This document shows positions 23,552-32,007 of a stretch of DNA of 45,198 nucleotides, piece by piece. The translations under genes were made by a program, and so were the position numbers. Within the stretch, counting starts at the first letter, position 1. Each line of letters starts with the position of its first letter. Location: positions 1 through 45,198 of the forward strand of contig NZ_CAIP01000421.1 in the NCBI RefSeq assembly GCF_000297435.1. The letters are read 5' to 3'. A model generated the notes under the pieces. That model ran no database searches and was not told where the DNA came from. It worked only from the letters and a program-made list of their open reading frames with translations. The DNA is from Microcystis sp. T1-4 (lineage in GTDB: Bacteria > Cyanobacteriota > Cyanobacteriia > Cyanobacteriales > Microcystaceae).

Positions 23552-23556
23552 TCCCG

Positions 23557-23585
23557 AACAGGTGTACTTAATTACGCCTGTTTTT
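23557..23585 (+). terminator. Rho-independent terminator of the petN operon
   Basis: AACAGGTGTA / TACGCCTGTT form a 10-bp stem (one T-G pair) with a 6-nt loop, followed by TTTTT. It begins 5 bp after the stop codon of the 47-aa gene. The rest of the gap to 23848 holds no other gene-like sequence; a 21-codon ORF at about 23690 is not convincing. Confidence 0.85.
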
Positions 23586-23848
23586 CCTTTACTATAGATT
23601 TCCTGCAAAAATCAAAAATCTTCCGTTAGGTGAGGAGACGGTCGATAGGATAATCCGAGACAGGAGGATAAAAAAGACAAGAAACAACTATGCTATCCAC
23701 AAAACCTAAGATTATGTCAGATTTATCTGAGTTTTTAGATATTTTGACTAGATAGCGGTTCTAGAACTTACTTTTTCAGGAGGTCTTAAGTAGCTAGACG
23801 CAATTAATTAGACATATCTCACCACCTCTTGCCTTTTGCCTACTACTT

Positions 23849-25102
23849 ATGATTAAAATACTGCACTTATCGGATATTCACATGGGGAGCGGTTTTTCCC
23901 ATGGTCGTTTAAATCCAAAAACGGGATTAAACACGCGTTTAGAGGATTTTATGGGCAGTTTAAGCCTCTGTATCGATCGGGCTATTGCCTCCCCTGTGGA
24001 TCTAGTGCTTTTTGGGGGAGATGCCTTTCCCGATGCCACTCCTCCTCCTTTTGTTCACGAAGCTTTTGCCAGTCAATTCCGTCGTCTTGCCGATGCTAAG
24101 ATCCCGACGGTGTTATTAGTGGGTAATCACGATCAACATTCTCAGGGTAATGGCGGTGTCAGTCTCTCCATCTATCGTACCCTAGCGGTGCCGGGGTTTA
24201 TTGTTGGCGATCGCCTAACCACCCATCGCATCGCCACCCGCAACGGCGATATCCAAGTCATTACTTTACCCTGGTTAACCCGCGCCACTCTCTTAACCCG
24301 TCCCGAAACCGAGGGGTTATCCTTGAGTGGGGTAAATGAATTATTAATTAACCGTTTGGAGCCAGTTTTAGAAGGAGAAATTCGCCAATTAGATACAAGT
24401 TTACCAACAGTTTTATTAGCCCATTTAATGGCTGATCGAGCTAGTTTAGGAGCAGAAAGATTTTTAGCGGTTGGTAAAGGTTTTACCGTGCCTTTATCGT
24501 TGCTAAATCGTCCACAATTCGAGTATGTTGCCCTCGGTCATGTTCACAAACACCAGAATCTTAATCCTAGCAATGATCCGCCTATTGTCTATCCTGGGAG
24601 CATCGATCGAGTAGATTTTAGCGAGGAAAAAGAAGATAAGGGCTATGTTTTAATAGAAGTGGCTAAAGGAGAGGTTAAATGGCAATTTTGCCCTTTACCT
24701 GTGCGTCCTTTCCGTTCCATCGAGGTGGATGTTTCCCAGGCAGCAAACCCCCAAAAAGAATTGCTGAAAGCTCTCAAAAAATACGATATTCAGGAAGCAG
24801 TTATCCGCTTAGTTTATAAAATTCGCAGTGAACAATTAGAGCTAATCAACACCAATCAGCTTGATGAGGCGTTAAAACCTGCCCATAGTTATAGTATTCG
24901 GGCTGAGTTAATTAGTCAATTAACCCGTCCCCGTTTACCAGAATTAGGGGTGGGTAATCAATTAGATCCGATGGAGGCGTTAAAAGCTTATATCGATAAT
25001 AAGGAAGATTTGCGCGATATTGTTGATGATATGTTAGAGGCAGCCCAGCTTTTATTAAATCAACAGCCAGAATTTTGGCCAGAGGAAGAAACCTCGATTT
25101 AG
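23849..25102 (+). CDS. sbcD: SbcD-like metallophosphoesterase (DNA repair nuclease)
   Basis: A 417-aa Mre11/SbcD-type protein. Calcineurin-like metal-binding motifs are in order: LSDIHMG at 7-13 (DxH), LFGGDAFPD (GD), LVGNHDQHSQG (GNHD/E) and ALGHVHKHQ (GHxH). The C-terminal cap region is 270-417. Family members trim DNA ends together with an SbcC/Rad50 ATPase; no SbcC gene is in the window, as is usual for this cyanobacterial SbcD group. It stands alone and is followed immediately by a heptamer array. Confidence 0.85.
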   Translation: MIKILHLSDIHMGSGFSHGRLNPKTGLNTRLEDFMGSLSLCIDRAIASPVDLVLFGGDAFPDATPPPFVHEAFASQFRRLADAKIPTVLLVGNHDQHSQGNGGVSLSIYRTLAVPGFIVGDRLTTHRIATRNGDIQVITLPWLTRATLLTRPETEGLSLSGVNELLINRLEPVLEGEIRQLDTSLPTVLLAHLMADRASLGAERFLAVGKGFTVPLSLLNRPQFEYVALGHVHKHQNLNPSNDPPIVYPGSIDRVDFSEEKEDKGYVLIEVAKGEVKWQFCPLPVRPFRSIEVDVSQAANPQKELLKALKKYDIQEAVIRLVYKIRSEQLELINTNQLDEALKPAHSYSIRAELISQLTRPRLPELGVGNQLDPMEALKAYIDNKEDLRDIVDDMLEAAQLLLNQQPEFWPEEETSI

Positions 25103-25271
25103 CTATCAGTTATCAGTTATCAGTTATCAGTTATCAGTTATCAGTTATCAGTTATCAGTTATCAGTTATCAGTTATCAGTGATCAGTGATCAGTGATCAG
25201 TGATCACTGATCAGTTATCAGTTATCAGTTATCAGTTATCAGTTATCAGTTATCAGTTATCAGTTATCAGT
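25103..25271. repeat. Heptanucleotide array, AGTTATC
   Basis: About 24 tandem copies of the 7-bp unit AGTTATC, with a run of AGTGATC variants in the middle (near 25180-25210). AGTTATC is the reverse complement, in circular permutation, of TGATAAC seen at 44922-45198, so these are the same repeat in opposite orientation. The array begins 1 bp after the sbcD stop codon. Confidence 0.95.
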
Positions 25272-25375
25272 TTACTGATCACTGAAAAAAAGCTCCCCAC
25301 TCCCCACTCCCCACTTCATAATTTATAATTTATAATTTATAATTTATGATTTCCCTATCCCTGTTGAAACCAGCC

Positions 25376-26821
25376 ATGAGTTTATGTCTTAATCCCGATT
25401 GTCTGCATAACAATGCTCCTACGGATAAATTCTGTCAAAAATGTTGCTTTCAATTATTACTCAAAGATCGTTATCGTGCTATAAAATTAATTGGTCAAGG
25501 AGGTTTCGGTAAAACTTTTCAAGCAATTGATGAGGATAAACCTTCTAAACCTTATTGTGTGATTAAACAATTTTTTCCTAGCGCTCAAGGTAGTAATGCC
25601 CTCAAGAAAGCAGCGGAATTATTCAAAGAAGAAGCGATTAGTTTAGATAATCTCGGTCAACATCCACAAATTCCCTCCCTCTATGCCTATTTTACCAGCA
25701 ATGATGGGCGACAATATCTTGTGCAAGAATATATTGAGGGACAAAATCTAGAACAAGAATTACAAAGCGAGGGAGTTTTTAATGAAGAAAAGATCAAACA
25801 TCTTTTATTAGAAATTTTGCCAATTCTTGATTTTATCCATGCTAAAAGAGTCATTCATAGGGATGTTAAACCCGCTAATATAATTAGGAGACGCAGCGAT
25901 AATAAAATAATTTTAGTGGATTTTGGTGCCTCTAAATTTATGACCATTGCTAATCTTTCCCTGACAGGAACAGTGATCGGTTCGGCGGGATATATCGCTC
26001 CAGAACAAGGCAATGGCAAAGCGATTAATAGCAGTGATTTATATAGTTTGGGAGTCACTTGTATCTATTTATTAACGGGAATATCTTCCTTGCAATTATT
26101 CGATATGAGTGAACATGAATGGGTATGGAGACAGCACCTATTTAATAATCCTGTTACTGTTGAATTAGGTGAAATTTTAGATAAATTAATTGAATTTGGC
26201 ACCAAAAAACGTTATCAATCAGCCGGGGAAGTCCTGCAAGAGTTAGCAGTAAAATTAGCCGTAGTGATTCCGCCAAAACCTCGATCACAGGTCACAATTC
26301 AAGAAACGATTTTGCCAGTTTTTCCGTCCGCCACCAGGGAGGAAATTAACCTCAAAAGTGCCAAGGAAATTGATTACACTAACCTACGGGATTTCTTAGC
26401 GCAAGAAAAATGGCAAGAGGCAGATCAAGAAACGGCTAATCTATTTTTAAAAGTTGCCGATCGAACTAAAGAAAAATATCTTAAGATAGAAGATATAGAT
26501 AACTTTCCCTGTGAAGATTTAGCCACTATAAATCAACTTTGGTTAAAATATAGTCAGGGAAAATTCGGTATATCTGTTCAGAAAAGAATCTATGAAAGTT
26601 TGGGAGGAAGCGGTAATTATGATCAACAAAAATGGAACGATTTTGGGTCAAAAGTCGGTTGGCGAGTTAATAACAAGTGGTTATACTACGATCAAATTAC
26701 TTTCTCTCTCAAAGCACCCTCTGGACATCTTCCCACCCTTGTGTGGGGTGTGGGTGGTGGCATAATTCTTTTTTCTCGCCTGGAAACCTGTACCATGGAC
26801 ATAGTTTCTAGCAAAGGATAA
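25376..26821 (+). CDS. Ser/Thr protein kinase with zinc-ribbon and C-terminal GUN4 domain
   Basis: A 481-aa protein; ATG 25376 (MSLCLNPDCLHNN) is preferred over ATG 25346. A four-cysteine ribbon (CLNPDC...CQKC) lies at residues 4-24. The kinase follows at about 30-290: glycine loop LIGQGGFGKTFQA, lysine in VIKQFFP, catalytic loop VIHRDVKPANII, DFG in LVDFGASKF and an APE-like IAPEQG. The GUN4 domain starts near 332 (YTNLRDFLAQEKWQEADQET) and ends with SRLETC. GUN4 binds protoporphyrin/Mg-protoporphyrin in chlorophyll synthesis, so the fusion may couple a tetrapyrrole signal to phosphorylation; the GUN4 fold lacks obvious lesions. Kinase activity is well supported, the signal is not. Confidence 0.9.
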   Translation: MSLCLNPDCLHNNAPTDKFCQKCCFQLLLKDRYRAIKLIGQGGFGKTFQAIDEDKPSKPYCVIKQFFPSAQGSNALKKAAELFKEEAISLDNLGQHPQIPSLYAYFTSNDGRQYLVQEYIEGQNLEQELQSEGVFNEEKIKHLLLEILPILDFIHAKRVIHRDVKPANIIRRRSDNKIILVDFGASKFMTIANLSLTGTVIGSAGYIAPEQGNGKAINSSDLYSLGVTCIYLLTGISSLQLFDMSEHEWVWRQHLFNNPVTVELGEILDKLIEFGTKKRYQSAGEVLQELAVKLAVVIPPKPRSQVTIQETILPVFPSATREEINLKSAKEIDYTNLRDFLAQEKWQEADQETANLFLKVADRTKEKYLKIEDIDNFPCEDLATINQLWLKYSQGKFGISVQKRIYESLGGSGNYDQQKWNDFGSKVGWRVNNKWLYYDQITFSLKAPSGHLPTLVWGVGGGIILFSRLETCTMDIVSSKG

Positions 26822-26827
26822 ATTGGC

Positions 26828-27280
26828 TTAAAAACTTTTCTGGAGAATTAAACAATTTCTGCCTTCGCCAGTGCGGATATATTGTAAAGTATCAGTAAGA
26901 GAACGCATGAAAAGTAATCCGCGAGTGCTTTCCATTTCCAAAGGTGCGAGGGGACGTTGTTGTAGAGAATCAAGTTTTGCTTGCAGATCAAAAGGTTGAC
27001 CCCGGTCCCATATTCTTATTTCTAGAGAATGGTACTGTAAAGTTAATTCTAGCTCGATCAGTGTAGTCGGTGGTAAATGTTTGTGGGCGTAACGGACAGC
27101 ATTAGTAAATCCTTCCGCTAAAGCCACCTTACACTGCCAAAGCACCGAGTCGGGTAGAAAAGAGCGGCCGTGAGATTCAAACCATTGTAGGACCGGGATT
27201 AAAGCTGCCAATTCCGTCTGGACTTGTAGATGGAATTGGAGGGGGAAAGAAGGGGAATTTAAGACTTCAGAAGGCACCAC
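26828..27280 (-). CDS. Anti-sigma-factor-like histidine-kinase-fold ATPase (RsbW type)
   Basis: A 150-aa HATPase_c protein of RsbW/SpoIIAB type. N-box KVALAEGFTNAVRYAHKH and G1 box IRIWDRGQPFD are visible, with the G2-like TRGLLFMRSLTDTL. Such proteins bind a STAS-domain antagonist and a sigma factor alternately. The gene starts inside the end of the STAS-glycosyltransferase gene (14-bp overlap, 27267-27280), so the two are translationally coupled and may form a partner-switching pair. The lysine/arginine-rich helix to bind a sigma factor is not identifiable by eye. Confidence 0.85.
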   Translation of the reverse strand: MVPSEVLNSPSFPLQFHLQVQTELAALIPVLQWFESHGRSFLPDSVLWQCKVALAEGFTNAVRYAHKHLPPTTLIELELTLQYHSLEIRIWDRGQPFDLQAKLDSLQQRPLAPLEMESTRGLLFMRSLTDTLQYIRTGEGRNCLILQKSF

Positions 27281-28268
27281 TGTTTTTTTGAAAGAGAATC
27301 AAAATTGTTTTAAAAATCAGTTGTAGATCGTAGCCTAAACTCCAATTTTCTTGATAGCGCAAATCTAGTTGAATTACCTCTTCAAAATTACGCACCCGAG
27401 AGCGACCATTCACCTGCCATTCCCCCGTCATACCTGGTTTTACATCTAAACGTTGCCATTGGGGAACATCGTAGCGTTCCACCTCATCGGGTGTGGGGGG
27501 ACGAGTGCCGACAAGACTCATTTCACCGGTGATCACATTCCAAAACTGGGGGAATTCGTCTAAGCTGGTACGACGTAAAAATTTTCCTACTCGGGTAATC
27601 CGGGGATCATTTTTATTCTTAAAAAAGGCTCCCTCCGCTTGATTGGGGATTTGATCCTTGAGTGCTTCTGCATCCACACACATGGAACGAAACTTGAGAA
27701 TTTTAAATTCCTTTCCCAACCAACCGCAGCGGGTTTGACTGAAAAAAATTGGACCTGGACTGTCTAACTTAATAGCGATGGCAATGGGGATAAAAATAAG
27801 CCCCGTAATTAATAAACCCACGATTCCACCAACAATGTCAAGACCGCGCTTTAAGCAACTGCGAATCGAGGGATGGGTTTCGGGTAGATGGTTTTCAGTG
27901 GCAGTAAAGTCATTTTCTTGGGGTGCTAGGGGACAGGTTTGGAAGGTGAATAATTGATCTAGTCCCGTAATCGATAAAACCCCCATCACCGGGGGGTGGA
28001 CGTTAGCCAGTACTAACTCGATATTTTTTGCCCTGGCCGTTTTGAGATTATGCACTAAAGCACCCACACCACTACTATCCATAAATTGAGTGGCATTGAG
28101 ATCGAGAATGACTTTTTCGGGAGTGGGTGTTTGGACGATGAGATGGTGAAAGATATCTTTGAACTGTACTGCTTCCAGGACAGTCAAGCGATCCGGCATC
28201 CGCAAAACCGGATACTCCATCGGAATGATCAGAAAACGTGTTTCAGGAATTTGGGAAGTCATCGACAC
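27267..28268 (-). CDS. STAS domain fused to a polyprenyl-phosphate sugar-1-phosphate transferase
   Basis: A 333-aa fusion. Residues 1-115 are an anti-anti-sigma STAS domain with NATQFMDSSGVGALVHNL (phosphorylatable Ser65/66 in the DSSG loop). Residues 135-333 are a bacterial sugar transferase (WbaP/WcaJ type): a hydrophobic helix LDIVGGIVGLLITGLIFIPI, then SPGPIFFSQTRCGWLGKEF, KILKFRSM, KNKNDPRITRVGKFLRRTSLDEFPQ and GTRPPTPDEVERY, and PGMTGEWQVNGRSR. The transferase primes exopolysaccharide or O-antigen synthesis on undecaprenyl phosphate. The fusion suggests that surface-sugar output is gated by the RsbW-type kinase encoded next (14-bp overlap). No known cognate sigma factor nearby. Confidence 0.88.
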   Translation of the reverse strand: MSMTSQIPETRFLIIPMEYPVLRMPDRLTVLEAVQFKDIFHHLIVQTPTPEKVILDLNATQFMDSSGVGALVHNLKTARAKNIELVLANVHPPVMGVLSITGLDQLFTFQTCPLAPQENDFTATENHLPETHPSIRSCLKRGLDIVGGIVGLLITGLIFIPIAIAIKLDSPGPIFFSQTRCGWLGKEFKILKFRSMCVDAEALKDQIPNQAEGAFFKNKNDPRITRVGKFLRRTSLDEFPQFWNVITGEMSLVGTRPPTPDEVERYDVPQWQRLDVKPGMTGEWQVNGRSRVRNFEEVIQLDLRYQENWSLGYDLQLIFKTILILFQKNSGAF

Positions 28269-28372
28269 AAAAAGATGATTTGATGGATGAACAAGGCCTG
28301 TTGACCTACCTAATGTTTACTACACTTTTCCCCAAATACCAATGGGTGATGTCAGAGATTACCTGTGATCAG

Positions 28373-29023
28373 CTAACGAATCTCGCCTAGGGGCGGACGG
28401 CCTTGGGTTTGGGCTTTCGCTTTGGCTGCACTCTTTCTCAGGGCATCTAAACGGGTCTCATAACGCTTACGCAGACGACGGTTAGGTGTTTGTTCGATTA
28501 GGGTTTTAAAGGCACTGCCTAGGCTCTTGTAGGCGTTGGGGAGAGAATAACCGAAACGGGTGGCCAAGGCGATCGCTTTTTCATCGGCTTCGATCGCTTC
28601 TTTGAGAATTTTATCGCCATTATTTTTGCGCCAGAGACGATAACCGGAAATCCCACATAATCCCATGGCCAAAAGCAATAATAACCCGTCCTGTACCCAT
28701 AATTCCCCCACTGCACCACCTAGGCCGATAGCGAGGGCGGCCATTTCCCAGCCTTCCCGGGGAATACTATCATTTTGAATCCTGGCCACTTCATGCCAAA
28801 AGAGCAAATTACGCTGATCGATGGCTAAATTCTCCCATTTGGCTAAATCTATCTGAATTTCTACCTCGTCTCTGCCAATTTCTTCACAACGGATCAGGGG
28901 GGGGTTAATCTCTGTGGAACCTTCTACCGTTACCCAACTTTGTAATTCTGGGGGTAGTAGGGTTTTTAGGCGCCGAAGTTCGCTCATTTCGGCTCGTGCA
29001 GAGGAGGCCGCATAAGATGTCAT
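28373..29023 (-). CDS. DUF3318 membrane protein
   Basis: A 216-aa cyanobacterial DUF3318 family protein. The N-terminal part (ELRRLKTLLPPELQSW and CEEIGRDEVEIQIDLAKW) is soluble, followed by RNLLFWHEVARIQND, which has a metalloprotease-like HExxx spacing but no second zinc ligand. Two hydrophobic stretches at about 90-130 (EMAALAIGLGGAVGE and LLLLLAMGLCGISGYRLW) anchor it. The C-terminal third is helical and basic. Function unknown. Confidence 0.78.
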   Translation of the reverse strand: MTSYAASSARAEMSELRRLKTLLPPELQSWVTVEGSTEINPPLIRCEEIGRDEVEIQIDLAKWENLAIDQRNLLFWHEVARIQNDSIPREGWEMAALAIGLGGAVGELWVQDGLLLLLAMGLCGISGYRLWRKNNGDKILKEAIEADEKAIALATRFGYSLPNAYKSLGSAFKTLIEQTPNRRLRKRYETRLDALRKSAAKAKAQTQGRPPLGEIR

Positions 29024-29226
29024 AGATTTTTTACCTATTCTCTACCAATGACGATTAATTCTATTTTGGATCATAGCGGTCTTTTTTGTGATCTTGGCAG
29101 CTTTTGGTCCTAGGGAGCATTGGCAGTGATCAGTAACCAGTGCTGGAAGTGGCCAGTGGGGAAGTGGGGAGTGGGGAGAAACAATCCATAACTGGGTTTT
29201 TAAAGTTCGATTGGCAGTCAATCAGA

Positions 29227-29310
29227 CTAAGTAGGTGGGTGTTAAAAATTGTCAGATACCCCCTTTATTAAGGAGGGATTAAAGGGGGAGCGGCACCACC
29301 TGATCAGGGT
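29227..29310. repeat. Inverted-repeat element, CTAAGTAGGTGGGTG end
   Basis: CTAAGTAGGTGGGTGTTAAA followed by AATTGTCAGATACCCCC and GGAGGGATTAAAGGGGGAG is the reverse complement, with changes, of the 42384-42530 element (GTTAAAAGTTGTCAGATACCCCCC). The right end is not clear. It lies in the 29024-29375 gap, which also holds a GTGGGGAGTGGGGA tract and no gene. Confidence 0.5.
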
Positions 29311-29375
29311 GAGGGAGGATTAAAGACAAAATCTATCTTCTATTTACTTATTAACTAGACCGTAAATTTTGCCGA

Positions 29376-30005
29376 CTAATGCTCAAATATATCCTTGTAT
29401 TGCTGTAAATCTAAAGCGGTGAAGATGGGGATACAACTAAAGCATTTTTGGGCTAATTCCCATCTTTCTTCTCTTTGCAGCATCACAATTAATTTATCTC
29501 GCACTGACAGTAAATAGCGCACATCGTTAGCGGCGTAACTCAGTTGTTGTGGGGTAAGATTAGCGGCATTTCCCCAATCAGAACTCTGAGCGGTTTTGTC
29601 TAATTCTATGCCTTCCAATTCCTGCACGAGACTTTTTAAACCGTGACTGCTGGTATAAGTCCGAGCCAGTTTACTGGCGATTTTGGTACAGAAAATTGGT
29701 TGCGTGGCAATGGCAAAAGTATGGAATAATTGAGCCACATCAAAACGGGCGAAATGAAAGACTTTTTCTATCCGCTCATCTTCCATGACCTTTTTGAGAT
29801 TAGGAGCCTCTGTTTGCCCCCTAAAAATGCGAATAGCGGTGACAAAACCACTGGGATCACAGAGTTGAATTAAACACAGTCGATCGCGCCCCGGTATTAA
29901 TCCCATAGTTTCTGTATCTACAGCGATCGAATTAACCCCTAGATAACGGGATAATAGGTCATCGCTTAAATCTCGATCGCACACTTGAAAATTGTCTAAG
30001 TTCAT
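29376..30005 (-). CDS. rnd: Ribonuclease D-like 3'-5' exonuclease
   Basis: A 209-aa DEDDy exonuclease. Exo I IAVDTETMGL, Exo II HFARFDVAQL and Exo III YAANDVRYLLSVRD carry the four acidic metal ligands and the tyrosine. It lacks the C-terminal HRDC domain of full-length E. coli RNase D, as is common for cyanobacterial members of about 205-215 aa. It would trim 3' ends of structured RNA precursors such as tRNA. No operon partner; the downstream gap has ACAGGAG-type tandem repeats and heptamers. Confidence 0.9.
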   Translation of the reverse strand: MNLDNFQVCDRDLSDDLLSRYLGVNSIAVDTETMGLIPGRDRLCLIQLCDPSGFVTAIRIFRGQTEAPNLKKVMEDERIEKVFHFARFDVAQLFHTFAIATQPIFCTKIASKLARTYTSSHGLKSLVQELEGIELDKTAQSSDWGNAANLTPQQLSYAANDVRYLLSVRDKLIVMLQREERWELAQKCFSCIPIFTALDLQQYKDIFEH

Positions 30006-30185
30006 ATAGTTAGCAGATAGGAGACAGGAGACAGGAGACAGGAGGGAAATTTGTAATGCTTTTGCCTATTGCACGAGTGCCTTTATTTCCCTGATCACTG
30101 ATCACTGATAACTGATAACTGATCACCGAAAAGGCTGATAGCTAAAGACTGGTAATTAATTTTAGGTATCATCGGTGTAATTTTG

Positions 30186-31175
30186 TCAACGCTTTTTAAC
30201 AAAAAGTTGTGTAAAATAATATTCACCAGCATTATTTTTAGCGATACCGATACCGGTGAGGTTATAATCACCAACCATATTTTTTTGATGACCGGGGCTA
30301 TTAATCCAACCCTTGACGGCAACACTAACGGGGTCAGTATATCCCTTCATAAAAGCCAAATTTTCGCCCATTTTTTCTAAAGGAATCTTCCTTTGTACTG
30401 CCTTGACTCGTCCCTCGAAACCATCATGACTAAAAGGAGCCTGTTGATTGGCCATTTTTTGACTAAATAAGCGAGCTTCATGACTAATGCGAGCATCGAG
30501 ACGTAGGGGCGGTAAATTTTGAGAAATTCGGTAGCGATTAACTTGATAATTAGTGTTTTCTTCGAGGGTAATGAAAAAAGATTGATTCCCGATAGGATCG
30601 TAGCTAAGGTGATTAGGAGAAACGGCAGGGGATTGACGTTTTAAAAATATTTGAGTAAAGTACAATTTTCCTTGATTATCCGTCGCTACTCCAATCCCGG
30701 TACTATCAAAATCACCCTCGATATTTTCCCGATGACCTTGACTTTTAATCCAGCCATCCACCGCAATCATTACCGGGTCATCATAACCTTGATTAACTGC
30801 CAGATTTTCCCCCACCGCTTGATAGGGAACGGAAACGCCAATAGTTTGCGCTCTTTGGTCAAAATCTTGATGACTAAAAGGAACTAAACCGGCAGCCATA
30901 CGTTGGCTATGTAATCTTGCCTGTTGGGAAATTGCCCGATTTAACAGTAGGGGAGATAAATTGCGAGATTGACGATAGCGATTGACCTGTTGATAGATTT
31001 TATTCTCTAAAACCTGTAAAGTTGCCGCATCTAAAGGAGAGGGAGAAGGAGAGGGAGAGAAAGATGGTACGAGTTCCGCAAAAGAGCTATAGTTTAAGGA
31101 ACTACAGGCCATTAAACTTGTCGATACAAGCATCAAAATTCCCAACCGATAAGGTTTCTTAAAAAAACTTTTCAT
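30186..31175 (-). CDS. Lipoprotein with two tandem CAP (SCP) domains
   Basis: A 329-aa exported lipoprotein: signal peptide with lipobox LMAC at about residues 21-24, then a low-complexity SPSPSPSP linker. Two CAP/SCP-PR1 domains follow (about 55-185 and 205-329). Each has the pattern YQVNRYR...NLxPL, ARLxSQxMA, PFSHxxFxxR, GENLAxxxGYxDPVxxAVxGWIxSxGHxxNxxxDxxxTGIGxAxxxxGxxYFTQxFxK. The conserved histidines and glutamate of the CAP cavity are present in both. The repeats are similar enough to be an internal duplication. CAP proteins are extracellular and of varied function; protease activity is not shown. Confidence 0.88.
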   Translation of the reverse strand: MKSFFKKPYRLGILMLVSTSLMACSSLNYSSFAELVPSFSPSPSPSPLDAATLQVLENKIYQQVNRYRQSRNLSPLLLNRAISQQARLHSQRMAAGLVPFSHQDFDQRAQTIGVSVPYQAVGENLAVNQGYDDPVMIAVDGWIKSQGHRENIEGDFDSTGIGVATDNQGKLYFTQIFLKRQSPAVSPNHLSYDPIGNQSFFITLEENTNYQVNRYRISQNLPPLRLDARISHEARLFSQKMANQQAPFSHDGFEGRVKAVQRKIPLEKMGENLAFMKGYTDPVSVAVKGWINSPGHQKNMVGDYNLTGIGIAKNNAGEYYFTQLFVKKR

Positions 31176-31529
31176 CGAAAAAATTGGGTCTGAAACCCCC
31201 CGTTCTAGGTCGGATTTACTGTTAAATACTAGCGCATTTACAGGATATATGCCAGAACGTCATAGCATTTTTCTAAAGTAATGGCAGAGATAGTTAATTA
31301 CCTTCACCCCACCCCCCCGATGTCGGGGGAGCAAGGGGGGGAGAGGGGAGTAGGATGTCTGCCACGAATAAAGAAAAATGGCATAAGGCAGCTGGGAAAC
31401 CCCCAAGGACCGCAAGCAGAAACCCAAATGGTCAGGTTTGGAAATCACCTTTTTTTGGTGCCAGGGTCAAGACTTGTTAAGATTGATCAAGCCGCTCGCT
31501 CAAATTTACCAATTCTGTGGCCCTCATCT
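31176..31529. other. Gene-free interval with C/G-rich inverted repeat
   Basis: The 354-bp gap between divergent genes (30186-31175 minus, 31530-31916 plus) contains CCCCCCCGATGTCGGGGGAG around 31313-31332, a motif also found near 35190-35210. An in-frame extension of the downstream gene runs through it but has no protein-like composition. Otherwise nothing identifiable. Confidence 0.6.
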
Positions 31530-31916
31530 ATGGTAATCGACTTTCTGCCCTTCACTATCAATATTTCCCCAGCCTTTATTGCCGGTAGCTGTCTCTGGTC
31601 TTTAGCATTGTATCTGGGATTAGCCGGGGTGCGAAATTGGTTTATAGAAATTTTCTATGGCTGGTTTAATTTTGCCGAGCGTTTCCTCTATACTTCCCTA
31701 GAGGAGTTTGAAAAAACTCGCGTCGCCAGAGAATCCCAAAATGCTTTTTATGCTTCTATCTTTAGTATTATTCCCTTTCTCATTATCGGCGGTTTCTCCG
31801 ATTGGTTAATCGAGATTAGTTTAGGAAAAAGTTGGCCGATTAGTGTCGGCATTCTCGCCTGTGTTGCCTCCGGTGTCTATGAATTAGGACGGCAGGACGG
31901 CAGCGGCAATCAGTAA
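31530..31916 (+). CDS. Membrane protein, unknown (cyanobacterial)
   Basis: A 128-aa protein when started at ATG 31530 (MVIDFLPFTINISPAFIAGS); the longer frame from 31281 would read through a G-rich repeat and is rejected. Hydrophobic segments at about 13-30 (ISPAFIAGSCLWSLALYL), 75-95 (ASIFSIIPFLIIGGFSDWL) and 102-118 (WPISVGILACVASGVYEL) suggest three spans, with a charged central loop FLYTSLEEFEKTRVARESQN. Unknown function; no partner. Confidence 0.72.
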   Translation: MVIDFLPFTINISPAFIAGSCLWSLALYLGLAGVRNWFIEIFYGWFNFAERFLYTSLEEFEKTRVARESQNAFYASIFSIIPFLIIGGFSDWLIEISLGKSWPISVGILACVASGVYELGRQDGSGNQ

Positions 31917-32007
31917 ACATCGGTCAATTAAGCTGTTAACTATCTCAATTACTGCTGCCGACTGTACGGGAGTGGCAAGTTAGTTGATTTTAACCCTTGA
32001 TTAGCAC

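Noticed and set aside
23690..23755. 21-codon ORF after the petN terminator
   Set aside because: Too short, no membrane helix and no motif of a known small photosystem subunit.
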